The notes under the pieces were generated by a model. The model was not told the origin of the DNA, made no database searches, and was given only the letters and a program-made list of their open reading frames with translations. A DNA stretch of 38,800 bases, taken from positions 1 to 38,800 of the forward strand of contig JAMLIT010000038.1 of assembly GCA_023954035.1 (NCBI GenBank), read 5' to 3'. Positions 30,531 through 37,895 of this stretch are shown here, in pieces (the stretch's first letter is position 1; every line of letters begins with the position of its first letter). Made by a program: the position numbers and the translations under genes. The DNA comes from Burkholderiaceae bacterium. GTDB taxonomy: Bacteria; Pseudomonadota; Gammaproteobacteria; Burkholderiales; Burkholderiaceae_C.

Positions 30531-31477
30531 GCAAGAAGTTCCTTGGCTTGGGCCAGCGAGGCCGGGTCGTAGATCGCAGCGCTCGCCAACTCGGGGTCGA
30601 TCCGGCGCACCAGCCCGGCCAGTACTTTGCCCGGACCGCACTCGACGATGTGACTGGCGCCCAAGGCTTTGAGCTTCTCGATGCATTCCACCCAGCGGAC
30701 CGGGCCAAAAGCCTGGCGGAACAGGGCGTCGCGGATCGCGTCGGCATCGCCTTGGACCGAAACGTCGATGTTGTTCACCACGCGGATCTGCGGCGCCGCC
30801 AGGGCGGTGGCAGCCAGCGCCTCGCGCAGCCGCTCGGCGGCCGGACGCATCAGGCTGGAATGAAAAGGCGCAGAGACCGGCAAGGGCAGCGCGCGCTTGG
30901 CGCCTGCCGCCTTGAGCGCTTCGCAGGCGCGCTCCACCGCCGCCTTGCTGCCGGCAATCACGGTTTGCGAGGGGTCGTTGAAATTGACCGCCTCGACAAC
31001 TTCCTGTTCATTTTGGCCGTTCGCGCCCGTCACCTCTGCGCAAACAGCGATCACTTTTGCGGCATCCAGGCCCAAAATCGCCGCCATGGCACCGGAGCCC
31101 ACAGGCACGGCCTGCTGCATGGCGGCGGCGCGCAAGCGCACCAGCGGCGCCGCCTGGGCCAGGGTGAGGACGCCGGCCGCGACCAGCGCGGAATATTCGC
31201 CCAGCGAATGCCCGGCCAGCGCCATGGGAAGGGCGCCGCCTTCGGCGAGCCAGACGCGCCATGCGGCCACGCCGGCCACCAGCATGACCGGCTGGGTGTT
31301 GGTCGTCAGCGCCAGCGCATCCTTGGGGCCTTCATGGATGAGGCGAGCAAGGTCCTCGCCGAGTGCATCGGACGCCTCGGCCAGCGCGCCAGCCACGGCG
31401 GGATGACCGCCCCACGCATCCAGCATGCCGACGGATTGCGAGCCCTGGCCAGGAAAGACGAATGCAAAAGAATTCAT
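30527..31477 (-). CDS. fabD: malonyl-CoA:ACP transacylase
   Basis: A 316-residue enzyme that loads malonyl groups on AcpP. It opens with FVFPGQGSQSVGM, has the nucleophile Ser91 in AGHSLGEYSAL, and carries the catalytic His in VSAPFHSSLM. The long frame upstream is accidental; MNSFAFVFPG (ATG 31477) is the conserved start. Between it and the fabH stop lies repeat copy E. It overlaps fabG by 4 bases. Confidence 0.97.
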   Translation of the reverse strand: MNSFAFVFPGQGSQSVGMLDAWGGHPAVAGALAEASDALGEDLARLIHEGPKDALALTTNTQPVMLVAGVAAWRVWLAEGGALPMALAGHSLGEYSALVAAGVLTLAQAAPLVRLRAAAMQQAVPVGSGAMAAILGLDAAKVIAVCAEVTGANGQNEQEVVEAVNFNDPSQTVIAGSKAAVERACEALKAAGAKRALPLPVSAPFHSSLMRPAAERLREALAATALAAPQIRVVNNIDVSVQGDADAIRDALFRQAFGPVRWVECIEKLKALGASHIVECGPGKVLAGLVRRIDPELASAAIYDPASLAQAKELLA

Positions 31478-31490
31478 TTCGAAATAGGAG

Positions 31491-31541
31491 TCAAATTGGC
31501 CTCTACCGCTTATCCATAAAGCGTTGTAAGCTACATTTTCA
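31491..31541 (+). repeat. palindromic intergenic repeat, copy E
   Basis: Between fabH and fabD. Plus-strand order: CAAATTGGCCTCTACCGCTT, then ATCCATAAAGCG, then TTGTAAGCTACATTTTCAGG. Its right end overlaps the fabH stop codon (TAG, 31531-31533) and the last codons, so the element supplies the C-terminal Lys-Met of FabH. Confidence 0.65.
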
Positions 31542-32508
31542 GGAGCACCGAACCCCAGGTGAAGCCGCCTCCGACGCCTTCGAGCAAGACCGTCTCGCCC
31601 GCCTTGACCTGGCCCGAGCGCACGGCATGGTCCAGCGCGAGCGGGATCGACGCGGCCGAAGTATTTCCATGCTGGTCGACCGTGACGACCACCTTGTCCA
31701 TGGACAGCTGGAGCTTGCGCGCCGTGCTTTGCATGATGCGGATGTTGGCCTGGTGCGGAATCATCCAGTCGATCTGGCCGGCCTGCAGGCCGGCCTTGGC
31801 CAATACCGCCCGCGCCGAGCTCTCCAGCACGCCCACGGCGAGCTTGAAAACGGCCTGGCCGTCCATCTTGAGGAAAGGGTCGCCCGTGGCCACGCCGCCT
31901 GAGACATGGCCTGGCACACAAAGAATGCCCACGTGCTTGCCGTCGGCGTGCAGGTCGGTGGCAAGAATGCCGGGGGTTTCTGAGGCCTCCAGCACCACGG
32001 CGCCCGCGCCATCGCCGAACAGCACGCAAGTGGTGCGGTCACGGAAGTCGAGCAGGCGGCTGAAAATCTCCGAGCCCACGACCAGCGCGCAGCGCGCGTT
32101 GCCTGCGCGGACCATGGCGTCGGCCACACTCAGGCCGTAGACGAAGCCGCTGCACACCGCCTGCACGTCAAACGCCGCGCAGCCGTTGGCGCCCAGCTTG
32201 TTCTGCAGGATGCAGGCGGTCGACGGGAACACCATGTCCGGCGTGGACGTGGCCACGATGATGAGGTCGAGCTCGCTGGCGTCGCGCCCGGCCGCCTGCA
32301 GGGCGTGGCGCGCGGCCTCCAGCGCCATGTCGCTGCACTGGACTTCGGGGGCGACGAAATGGCGCGCCTGGATGCCGGTGCGCTCCACGATCCATTGGTC
32401 CGAGGTTTCCACGCCCCCGGCAGCCAGTTGGGCCACCAGATCGGTGTTGGTGACGCGGCGCGGCGGCAGGAAACTGCCGGTGCCGGTAATGCGGGAATAG
32501 GAATTCAT
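31531..32508 (-). CDS. fabH: beta-ketoacyl-ACP synthase III
   Basis: A 325-residue condensing enzyme that starts fatty-acid chains from acetyl-CoA and malonyl-ACP. The triad is Cys119 ([10 protein letters not shown]), His252 (PHQANIRIM) and Asn282 (QHGNTSAAS). The ATG at 32508 lies 8 bases after the plsX stop; a TTG one codon earlier is less likely. The final codons fall inside repeat copy E. Confidence 0.97.
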   Translation of the reverse strand: MNSYSRITGTGSFLPPRRVTNTDLVAQLAAGGVETSDQWIVERTGIQARHFVAPEVQCSDMALEAARHALQAAGRDASELDLIIVATSTPDMVFPSTACILQNKLGANGCAAFDVQAVCSGFVYGLSVADAMVRAGNARCALVVGSEIFSRLLDFRDRTTCVLFGDGAGAVVLEASETPGILATDLHADGKHVGILCVPGHVSGGVATGDPFLKMDGQAVFKLAVGVLESSARAVLAKAGLQAGQIDWMIPHQANIRIMQSTARKLQLSMDKVVVTVDQHGNTSAASIPLALDHAVRSGQVKAGETVLLEGVGGGFTWGSVLLKM

Positions 32509-32516
32509 CAAGGCGG

Positions 32517-33560
32517 TTACTGCGCTGTGGCGGTGCCGCGCACCACGGGCTCAGCGCCGAGCAAAGGCGCGGCGCTGTCGATGCGCTTGCGGACACGGTC
32601 CAGAAGGTTGTTTCGGGCTGCATCATACGCGCGGGCCAGCGCCAGCTCGAAGGCCAGCTCGTCGGCCGAGCCATGGCTTTTGAACACCAGTCCGCGCAGG
32701 CCCAGCAAGGCCGCGCCGTTGTAGCGTCGGTAGTCCATGCGCTTCATCAGGGCCGAGAGCACCGGATAGGCCACCAATGCGGCCAGCTTGGTGAACAGAT
32801 TGCGCCCGAATTCCTGCTTGAGGCCGCCGATGATCATGGACGCCACGCCTTCGCTGGCCTTGAGCGCCACGTTGCCGACGAAGCCGTCGCACACCACAAT
32901 GTCCGCCGTGCCCTTGAAAATGTCGTTGCCCTCGACATTGCCGAAGAAATGGATGGTGCCCGCGTCGCCGGCCGAGCGCAGCAGTTCACCCGCCCGCTTG
33001 ATGACCTCGCTGCCCTTGATGGCCTCTTCGCCGATGTTGAGCAGGCCCACCGTGGGCTGGGCAGCGCCGCCCAGCGCCGCGACGAGCGCCGAGCCCATCA
33101 CCGCAAACTGCAGCAGGTGCTCGGCCGAGCAATCCACGTTGGCGCCCAGGTCGAGCACCGTCGTAGCGCCGCCCTTGTCGTTGGGCATTTGCGTGGCAAT
33201 GGCGGGGCGGTCGATGCCCTCAAGCGTCTTGAGCACGTAGCGCGCAATCGCCATCAATGCGCCTGTGTTGCCCGCCGACACCGCCGCCTGGGCAGCGCCG
33301 CTGTGCACTTGCTCGATGGCAATGCGCATCGAGGATTGCTTTTTCCGTCGCAACGCCACCTCGATCGGGTCGTCCATGCCCACGACTTCGCTGGCCGGAA
33401 CCACGCTGGCGCGCGCATGGGTGAAATCCTTCAGCGCTTCGGGCAGGCCGACCAGCAGCAGCCGCGCGTCGGCGTGCGAGTCCAGGAAGCGCCGGCAAGC
33501 GGCCAGGGTGACGCGGGGGCCATGGTCGCCTCCCATGCAATCGACAGCCAATGTAGTCAT
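32517..33560 (-). CDS. plsX: phosphate acyltransferase PlsX
   Basis: A 347-residue peripheral membrane enzyme that turns acyl-ACP into acyl-phosphate, the first step from fatty-acid to phospholipid synthesis. The conserved start [36 protein letters not shown] and [10 protein letters not shown] are all present. The longer open frame upstream (to 33617) lacks homology; [12 protein letters not shown] at 33560 is the start. It follows rpmF after a strong hairpin. Confidence 0.97.
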   Translation of the reverse strand: MTTLAVDCMGGDHGPRVTLAACRRFLDSHADARLLLVGLPEALKDFTHARASVVPASEVVGMDDPIEVALRRKKQSSMRIAIEQVHSGAAQAAVSAGNTGALMAIARYVLKTLEGIDRPAIATQMPNDKGGATTVLDLGANVDCSAEHLLQFAVMGSALVAALGGAAQPTVGLLNIGEEAIKGSEVIKRAGELLRSAGDAGTIHFFGNVEGNDIFKGTADIVVCDGFVGNVALKASEGVASMIIGGLKQEFGRNLFTKLAALVAYPVLSALMKRMDYRRYNGAALLGLRGLVFKSHGSADELAFELALARAYDAARNNLLDRVRKRIDSAAPLLGAEPVVRGTATAQ

Positions 33561-33610
33561 GAAACCTCGTGACGGGTCGCCCATCGGGACCAGAGAAAAT
33601 GCCAGCGCGC

Positions 33611-33652
33611 AAAACAAAGGCCCGCGCTACAGACTGTGTAGCTGCGGGCCTT
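33611..33652 (-). terminator. strong terminator or attenuator between rpmF and plsX
   Basis: On the minus strand AAGGCCCGC-A-GCTACA and TGTAGC-GCGGGCCTT form a 15-bp stem with one bulged A and a 5-base loop (33617-33652), followed by TGTTTT (33616-33611). An outer pair, GCGCTGGC (33658-33665) with GCCAGCGC (33601-33608), encloses it. It would let most transcripts end after rpmF and only some continue into plsX-fab. Confidence 0.75.
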
Positions 33653-33675
33653 GGCCTGCGCTGGCGCGCGAAAAA

Positions 33676-33858
33676 TCAGGCTTCGGACTTGCTTTTGAGC
33701 ACCTGCCGCCCGCGGTAGAAACCGTTGGGGCTGATGTGGTGGCGCAGGTGCACTTCGCCGGTGGTGGGCTCCAGCGCCATGCCGGGCACGTTCAGCGCAT
33801 TGTGCGAACGGTGCATGCCGCGCTTGGAGGGGGATTTCTTGTTTTGCTGAACAGCCAT
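33676..33858 (-). CDS. rpmF: 50S ribosomal protein L32
   Basis: A 60-residue basic ribosomal protein, standard length, starting [20 protein letters not shown]. This betaproteobacterial L32 shows no CxxC zinc pair: the C-terminal half reads [18 protein letters not shown], as in the zinc-free form. The start has AGGAG upstream. Gene order yceD-rpmF-plsX is conserved. Confidence 0.98.
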   Translation of the reverse strand: MAVQQNKKSPSKRGMHRSHNALNVPGMALEPTTGEVHLRHHISPNGFYRGRQVLKSKSEA

Positions 33859-33941
33859 GATCGGCTCCTGGTCTTGGGGAGAGGTTGGTAATGACGCGAT
33901 CAACCCATTGAAGACACGAGGGGATTCGCGCGAAGCCCTCG

Positions 33942-33947
33942 ATTATA
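33942..33947 (-). promoter_or_regulatory. putative -10 of rpmF
   Basis: A perfect TATAAT on the minus strand in the yceD-rpmF gap, 84 bases before the rpmF ATG, within GC-rich surroundings. No clear -35 is seen 17 bases upstream. The rest of the gap (33859-33974) holds only this and the rpmF ribosome-binding site. Confidence 0.5.
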
Positions 33948-33974
33948 ACGCAGGCCGCCTTCGGGCCCTTGCCG

Positions 33975-34532
33975 CTATTTCTTGTCCTTGTCGATGCGGA
34001 TCGCGGCGAGGGCCGCAAAGGGGTTGGGGCGCTCGGCGTTGGCGGCTTCGAAATCCTCGTCGGACGAGCGCATGGGCACTTCGCTGGGGCAGACCTCGTG
34101 CCGCGGCACCACGGGCAGCGCCATCAGCAGTTCGTCCTCGATCAATTCATGCAGCGAGAAGTCCCGGCTGAGCGCCAGCAGGTCTTCCTCCGAGTCGTCG
34201 TCCAGCGCCTCGGCGGTGGCCTCGTCGGCGACAAAGCGGAACCACCGATCCACGTCGAGGGGGACGTCCACCGCCTGCAGGCAACGCTGGCAGCGCATGG
34301 GGAAGGTTGCGTGCACCCGCAAATGCAGCCACAACTGCGGCGCGCCCACGCCGCCGGCAGCCGGGCGCAATTGGCCGCGCGCCTCCCAGTCGACGCGCAG
34401 GTCGGGGTGCAGTCCCTTGGCCTCTTGCGCCAGGCGCTCGTATTTGAGCAAAGAATCGTGCCCGGCCAGGTGCGCGGATGCCTGCACGAAGGCCTTCACG
34501 TCGAGTCGGTCAGGGGAATATTCCTTGGTCAT
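33975..34532 (-). CDS. yceD: YceD/DUF177 family protein
   Basis: A 185-residue protein of the YceD (DUF177) family, implicated in 23S rRNA accumulation in bacteria and chloroplasts. The family's zinc-like motif MRCQRCLQ (about residues 79-86) and the acidic stretch ALDDDSEEDLLALS are present; the C-terminus carries PRHEVCPSE and NPFAALA. It is the first gene of the minus-strand cluster. The neighbour maf diverges after only 25 bases. Confidence 0.93.
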   Translation of the reverse strand: MTKEYSPDRLDVKAFVQASAHLAGHDSLLKYERLAQEAKGLHPDLRVDWEARGQLRPAAGGVGAPQLWLHLRVHATFPMRCQRCLQAVDVPLDVDRWFRFVADEATAEALDDDSEEDLLALSRDFSLHELIEDELLMALPVVPRHEVCPSEVPMRSSDEDFEAANAERPNPFAALAAIRIDKDKK

Positions 34533-34557
34533 GGGCGCAGTGTAAGAGAATCGCGCG

Positions 34558-35157
34558 ATGCCTGACTCCCCCGCGAAAAACCGCTTGCTGGTGCTCGGAT
34601 CCAGCTCGCGCTACCGGCGCGAACTGCTCGAGCGCCTGCGCCTGCCCTTTGCCGTTGCAACGCCCGAAACCGACGAATCGCCCCTCGCCGGCGAATTGCC
34701 CCGCGCCCTGGCCCGGCGCCTGGCACTGGCCAAGGCCCATGCCGTGGCAGCCCTGTACCCGCAGGCCATCGTCATCGGCTCGGACCAGGTGGCCGACCTG
34801 GCCGGCGAACCCCTGGGCAAACCCGGCAACCACGAACGCGCCACAGCGCAGCTGCGCCGCATGAGCGGGCAGTGTGTCGTCTTCCAGACGGCTGTGGCCG
34901 TGGTCTGCGCCGACAGCGGGTTCGAAGCGGTGGACATCGCCCCGGTCGAAGTGCACTTTCGCGACCTGAACGACGCCACCATCGAGCGCTACCTGCGCGC
35001 CGAGCAGCCCTACGACTGCGCCGGCAGCGCCAAAAGCGAGGGCCTGGGCATTGCCTTGCTGGAGTCGATCGTGAGCGACGACCCTACGGCACTGATCGGG
35101 CTGCCGCTCATCCGCACCTGCCGCATGCTGCGCGCTGCCGGCCTGGTGCTGCCATGA
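34558..35157 (+). CDS. maf: Maf/YceF family nucleotide pyrophosphatase
   Basis: A 199-residue Maf-family enzyme that hydrolyses nucleoside triphosphates, probably modified ones such as 7-methyl-GTP in the YceF subgroup. It has the SSSRYRRELLERL signature (residues 15-27), the catalytic IGSDQVADL and the KSEG segment near the C-terminus. Position next to yceD-rpmF is the usual place of yceF. Substrate is inferred from the subgroup. It overlaps the methyltransferase gene by 4 bases. Confidence 0.93.
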   Translation: MPDSPAKNRLLVLGSSSRYRRELLERLRLPFAVATPETDESPLAGELPRALARRLALAKAHAVAALYPQAIVIGSDQVADLAGEPLGKPGNHERATAQLRRMSGQCVVFQTAVAVVCADSGFEAVDIAPVEVHFRDLNDATIERYLRAEQPYDCAGSAKSEGLGIALLESIVSDDPTALIGLPLIRTCRMLRAAGLVLP

Positions 35158-35942
35158 GGAGCAGCATGGCCAGTGCGGTGCGCGGCAGGCTGCTGCTGGT
35201 GCCGGCACCGCTCGATTTCGGCTGCGACACGCCCACCCCGCTATCGGAGACGCTTCCAGCCGGCACGCTGGCAGCCGCCGCCCGCACCACGCACTGGATC
35301 TGCGAGAACGCCAAAAGCGCGCGCGCCTACTTGAAGCGCATCGGCGAAGAGCGCCCCTTGGCCTGCGCGCTGCAGGAGCAGCACATCACCGAATTGCCGC
35401 GCGCCGTGCACAAGAAAGGCGACCACGGCGCGCCGGGCTCGGCGCGCTTCGATGCAAGTACCCTGCTCGCACCTGCCCTGGCCGGCCACGACGTGGGCCT
35501 GCTCAGCGAGGCCGGCATGCCCGCCGTCGCCGACCCGGGAAGCTCGATGGTGCGCGCCGCGCACGAGCTGGGCCTGGTGGTGGTGCCGCTGGTGGGGCCG
35601 GTGTCGCTGCTGTTGGCGCTGGCCGCCAGCGGGCTGAACGGCCAGAACTTTGCCTTTGTCGGCTACCTGCCGCAAGACGCCGCCGAGCGCGCGCAACGCA
35701 TCTGCGCGCTGGAGGCCCTCGCTCTGCGGACCGGCCAGACCCAGTTGTTCATCGAAACGCCCTACCGCAACGCCGCCCTGCTGCAAGCCCTGGCGCAGAC
35801 CTTGCAGCCGGCCACGCGGCTGGCCGTCGCCAGTGGCCTGACCCTGGCCGACGCGCACATCCGCAGCATGCAGGCGCGCGAATGGCGCCGCGCCGAGCCG
35901 CCAGGGCGACACACGCCCGCGGTGTTTGCCATCGGCCGCTGA
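35154..35942 (+). CDS. RsmI-like SAM-dependent methyltransferase
   Basis: A 262-residue protein of the SAM/tetrapyrrole methylase superfamily, resembling RsmI (16S rRNA C1402 2'-O-methyltransferase). Typical parts: the N-terminal LLLVPAPLDFG, ENAKSARAYLKRIG, then LSEAGMPAVADPGSSMVRAA, VVPLVGPVSLLLALAASGLNGQNFAFVGYLP (quoted here only as motif VVPLVGPVSLLLALAASGLN) and ETPYRN. It differs from canonical RsmI at the N-terminus, so it is a paralogue. The ATG at 35154 overlaps the maf stop. Confidence 0.88.
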   Translation: MRSSMASAVRGRLLLVPAPLDFGCDTPTPLSETLPAGTLAAAARTTHWICENAKSARAYLKRIGEERPLACALQEQHITELPRAVHKKGDHGAPGSARFDASTLLAPALAGHDVGLLSEAGMPAVADPGSSMVRAAHELGLVVVPLVGPVSLLLALAASGLNGQNFAFVGYLPQDAAERAQRICALEALALRTGQTQLFIETPYRNAALLQALAQTLQPATRLAVASGLTLADAHIRSMQAREWRRAEPPGRHTPAVFAIGR

Positions 35943-35949
35943 GAACTGC

Positions 35950-36759
35950 CTAGTGCTGGTGCGCCAGATGGCCAACCACCGTCACCAGCGCCATCCCTGC
36001 CAGCAGCCACAGCACCTGGTGCAGGGTGTGGCGCGCGGACAGGCGTTTTTGCAGCTGCGGAATCAGGTCCGCCAGCGCCACGTAGACAAAGCTGCTCGAT
36101 GCGATCACCAGAAAATACGGCAGCGCCACATGGAGGCGTTCAAGCAGCAAATAGCCCAGCAGCCCGCCCAGAGCGGTGACGGCGCCGGCCAGGGACACCT
36201 TGACCAGCGCCGCGTTGCGGCTGGTGCTGCTTTGGCGCAGCACCACCAGGTCGCCCATGTGGTGCGGGACCTCGTGCGCCAGCACCGACAGTGCTGCCAC
36301 CGCGCCCAGCCGCAGGTCGGCGACGAAGGCCGAGGCAATCAGCACGCCGTCGCCAAAGCAATGCACGCTGTCGCCCGTGAGCACCGACCAACCGCCGGCG
36401 CGCGGCGCAGCCGGCCCGTGCCCGTCTTCATGCCGGTGCGTGTGGCCGTGGGCATGGTCCCCCTTGGCATGCTCGTGGCCGTGGTGCCACAGTTCGGCCT
36501 TGTCGAGCAGAAAGAAAAGTACCAGGCCCACCAACAGCGTCGCAAACAGCACTTGCGGGCTCTCACCGCTTTCAAACGCTTCGGGCAGCAAAAGCATGAA
36601 GGCCGTGGCCAGCAGCGCGCCGGCCGCCAGACTCAGCAGGTGCTGGGGCCCCACGCCGTCGTTTTGGCTGCCCAGGCCCGCACCCATCAACGCCGCGGCC
36701 AGCCAGACGCTGCCAATGCCCGCCGCCAGCGTGGCGAGCAATATCACTACCAAAGTCAT
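35950..36759 (-). CDS. ZIP-family metal transporter
   Basis: A 269-residue inner-membrane transporter of the ZIP family, probably importing zinc or other divalent metals. About eight hydrophobic helices. The cytoplasmic loop (residues 92-114) is very rich in His (HHGHEHAKGDHAHGHTHRH), the metal-binding sites on helices 4 and 5 are HCFGDG (133-138) and HEVPHHMGD (162-170). Its ATG falls in palindromic repeat copy F. It converges with the methyltransferase gene, 7 bases apart. Confidence 0.94.
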   Translation of the reverse strand: MTLVVILLATLAAGIGSVWLAAALMGAGLGSQNDGVGPQHLLSLAAGALLATAFMLLLPEAFESGESPQVLFATLLVGLVLFFLLDKAELWHHGHEHAKGDHAHGHTHRHEDGHGPAAPRAGGWSVLTGDSVHCFGDGVLIASAFVADLRLGAVAALSVLAHEVPHHMGDLVVLRQSSTSRNAALVKVSLAGAVTALGGLLGYLLLERLHVALPYFLVIASSSFVYVALADLIPQLQKRLSARHTLHQVLWLLAGMALVTVVGHLAHQH

Positions 36760-36813
36760 AGCTAAAAATTATTGTTGTACAAGCGCTAGATGCGCTTTTG
36801 ACGCTGATTTTAA
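36758..36813 (-). repeat. palindromic intergenic repeat, copy F
   Basis: Between the hydrolase stop and the ZIP start. On the minus strand it reads AAAATCAGCGTCAAAAGCGC, then TAGCGCTTG, then TTTTTAGCTATG; the last G of AGCTATG is the third base of the ZIP start codon. It is the most diverged copy. Confidence 0.5.
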
Positions 36814-36817
36814 GGCG

Positions 36818-37714
36818 TCAGGCCACGCCATGATCTCGCAGCCAGGCAAGCATTCGTCTCCACCCATCTTCGGCCGCGGCCTGGCGGTAGCTGGGGCGAT
36901 AGTCGGCATGGAAGGCATGCGGGGCATCGGGATAAGTGACGATGCGCGACGCTTTGGCAGCCGGAGATCCGGCCTCCAGCGCTGCGCGCATGCGCTCCAC
37001 CGACTCCTGCGGGATCCCGGTATCGGCTTCTCCGTAAAGGCCCAGCACCGGCGCACGCAGGATCGGTGCCAGCTCGCGCGGGTGCTTGGGTGTGAGCGGC
37101 GCAGCCGCTCCTTCGAGCCGACCATACCAGGCCACGCCCGCCTTCACCGGGGCGTGTGCGGCATACAGCCAGGTGATGCGCCCACCCCAGCAAAAGCCGG
37201 TAACGCCGGCGCGCGCCGCGTCGCCTCCGTTCTGGCCCGCCCAGGCAAGCGCTGCATCCAGGTCGGCCATCACCTGCGCATCCGGCACCTTGGAGACCAG
37301 TTCGGACATCAGCGCGGCAATGTTGGAAAAATCAGCCGGCCGGCCCTGGCGCGCGTACAGCTCGGGCGCCACCGCCAGATAGCCCGCGTGCGCCAGCCGG
37401 CGGCAGATGTCGGCAATGTATTCGTGCACGCCAAAGATCTCCTGCACCACCAACACCACCGGCAGTCCGGTTTTGCCTGCCGGAGCGGCGCGGTAAGCGG
37501 GCACCTGAAAGCCGTCGACCGTGTAGTGGACTTCTCCCGCCGTCAAGCCCGCAGTGGGCGTGGAAATGGCAGTTTGCGCCATCAGCGGCGCAGCAGCGGC
37601 GGCATAGCCCAGCCCCAGCGCCGACTGCAACACCGTGCGCCGGCGCGCGCCGGCCTCGGTACTGCGGCCGGGGGCATGGGCATCGATTTCGGTATGGATG
37701 GTTTGCAGCGACAT
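36818..37714 (-). CDS. dienelactone-hydrolase family protein, exported
   Basis: A 298-residue alpha/beta hydrolase of the dienelactone hydrolase family. The twin-arginine-like [12 protein letters not shown] (residues 22-33), a hydrophobic stretch, and AQ near residue 47 suggest Tat export to the periplasm. The triad is Cys175 (GFCWGG), Asp231 and His266 (APHAFH), with Glu92 (VVQEIFGV). Family substrates are cyclic enol lactones from chloroaromatic breakdown, but many relatives have other esters; the true substrate is unknown. The ATG at 37714 has GAGAAAG before it; 37744 is an alternative. It lies downstream of the CRISPR array. Confidence 0.9.
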   Translation of the reverse strand: MSLQTIHTEIDAHAPGRSTEAGARRRTVLQSALGLGYAAAAAPLMAQTAISTPTAGLTAGEVHYTVDGFQVPAYRAAPAGKTGLPVVLVVQEIFGVHEYIADICRRLAHAGYLAVAPELYARQGRPADFSNIAALMSELVSKVPDAQVMADLDAALAWAGQNGGDAARAGVTGFCWGGRITWLYAAHAPVKAGVAWYGRLEGAAAPLTPKHPRELAPILRAPVLGLYGEADTGIPQESVERMRAALEAGSPAAKASRIVTYPDAPHAFHADYRPSYRQAAAEDGWRRMLAWLRDHGVA

Positions 37715-37835
37715 GACTTTCTCGGCTGGTATGGTGAGAGCCAAAGTCTACGCGCTGCACGACGACACAGCCGGCTGCCGACCCGGGACGCCATTGCGTC
37801 GCCTTGCCATGCGCGCTATAGGCATATGGCGGTTC
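37715..37835 (-). promoter_or_regulatory. gap between CRISPR array and hydrolase; candidate -10
   Basis: A 121-base gap. TAGACT on the minus strand (37750-37745) could be a -10 for the hydrolase, about 30 bases before its ATG; the -35 is poor. There is also a short GACGC-CATT-GCGTC hairpin near 37785-37800. No leader-like AT-rich stretch is present, which supports this being the leader-distal end. Confidence 0.25.
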
Positions 37836-37871
37836 ACTCCATCGAGGCCGGGGCGCGTGGCCCCGGAAAAC
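37836..37871 (-). repeat. degenerate terminal CRISPR repeat
   Basis: This copy has four changes (A1, C4, T7 and C8 of the plus-strand repeat), all in its first eight bases; the other 28 bases are intact. On the minus strand that is the 3' end, where the last, leader-distal repeat typically decays. Confidence 0.9.
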
Positions 37872-37895
37872 CCCGTCGTCGGTCAGACGGGTTTT
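37867..37895 (-). terminator. terminator-like hairpin at the array end
   Basis: The first spacer has CCCGTC (37872-37877) and GACGGG (37886-37891), a 6-bp stem with an 8-base loop. On the minus strand the stem is followed by GTTTT from the terminal repeat; on the plus strand TTTT follows at 37892-37895. Together with the minus-strand AAAA before it, the base could extend. It is a short terminator at best. Confidence 0.35.

Noticed and set aside
31478-32029. Upstream extension of the fabD frame through fabH
   Set aside because: It is a shadow of fabH in another frame; FabD homology begins at 31477.
36818-37714. The hydrolase as a CRISPR-associated gene
   Set aside because: It is an ordinary dienelactone-hydrolase-like enzyme with an export signal and has no known link to Cas systems; adjacency alone is not evidence.
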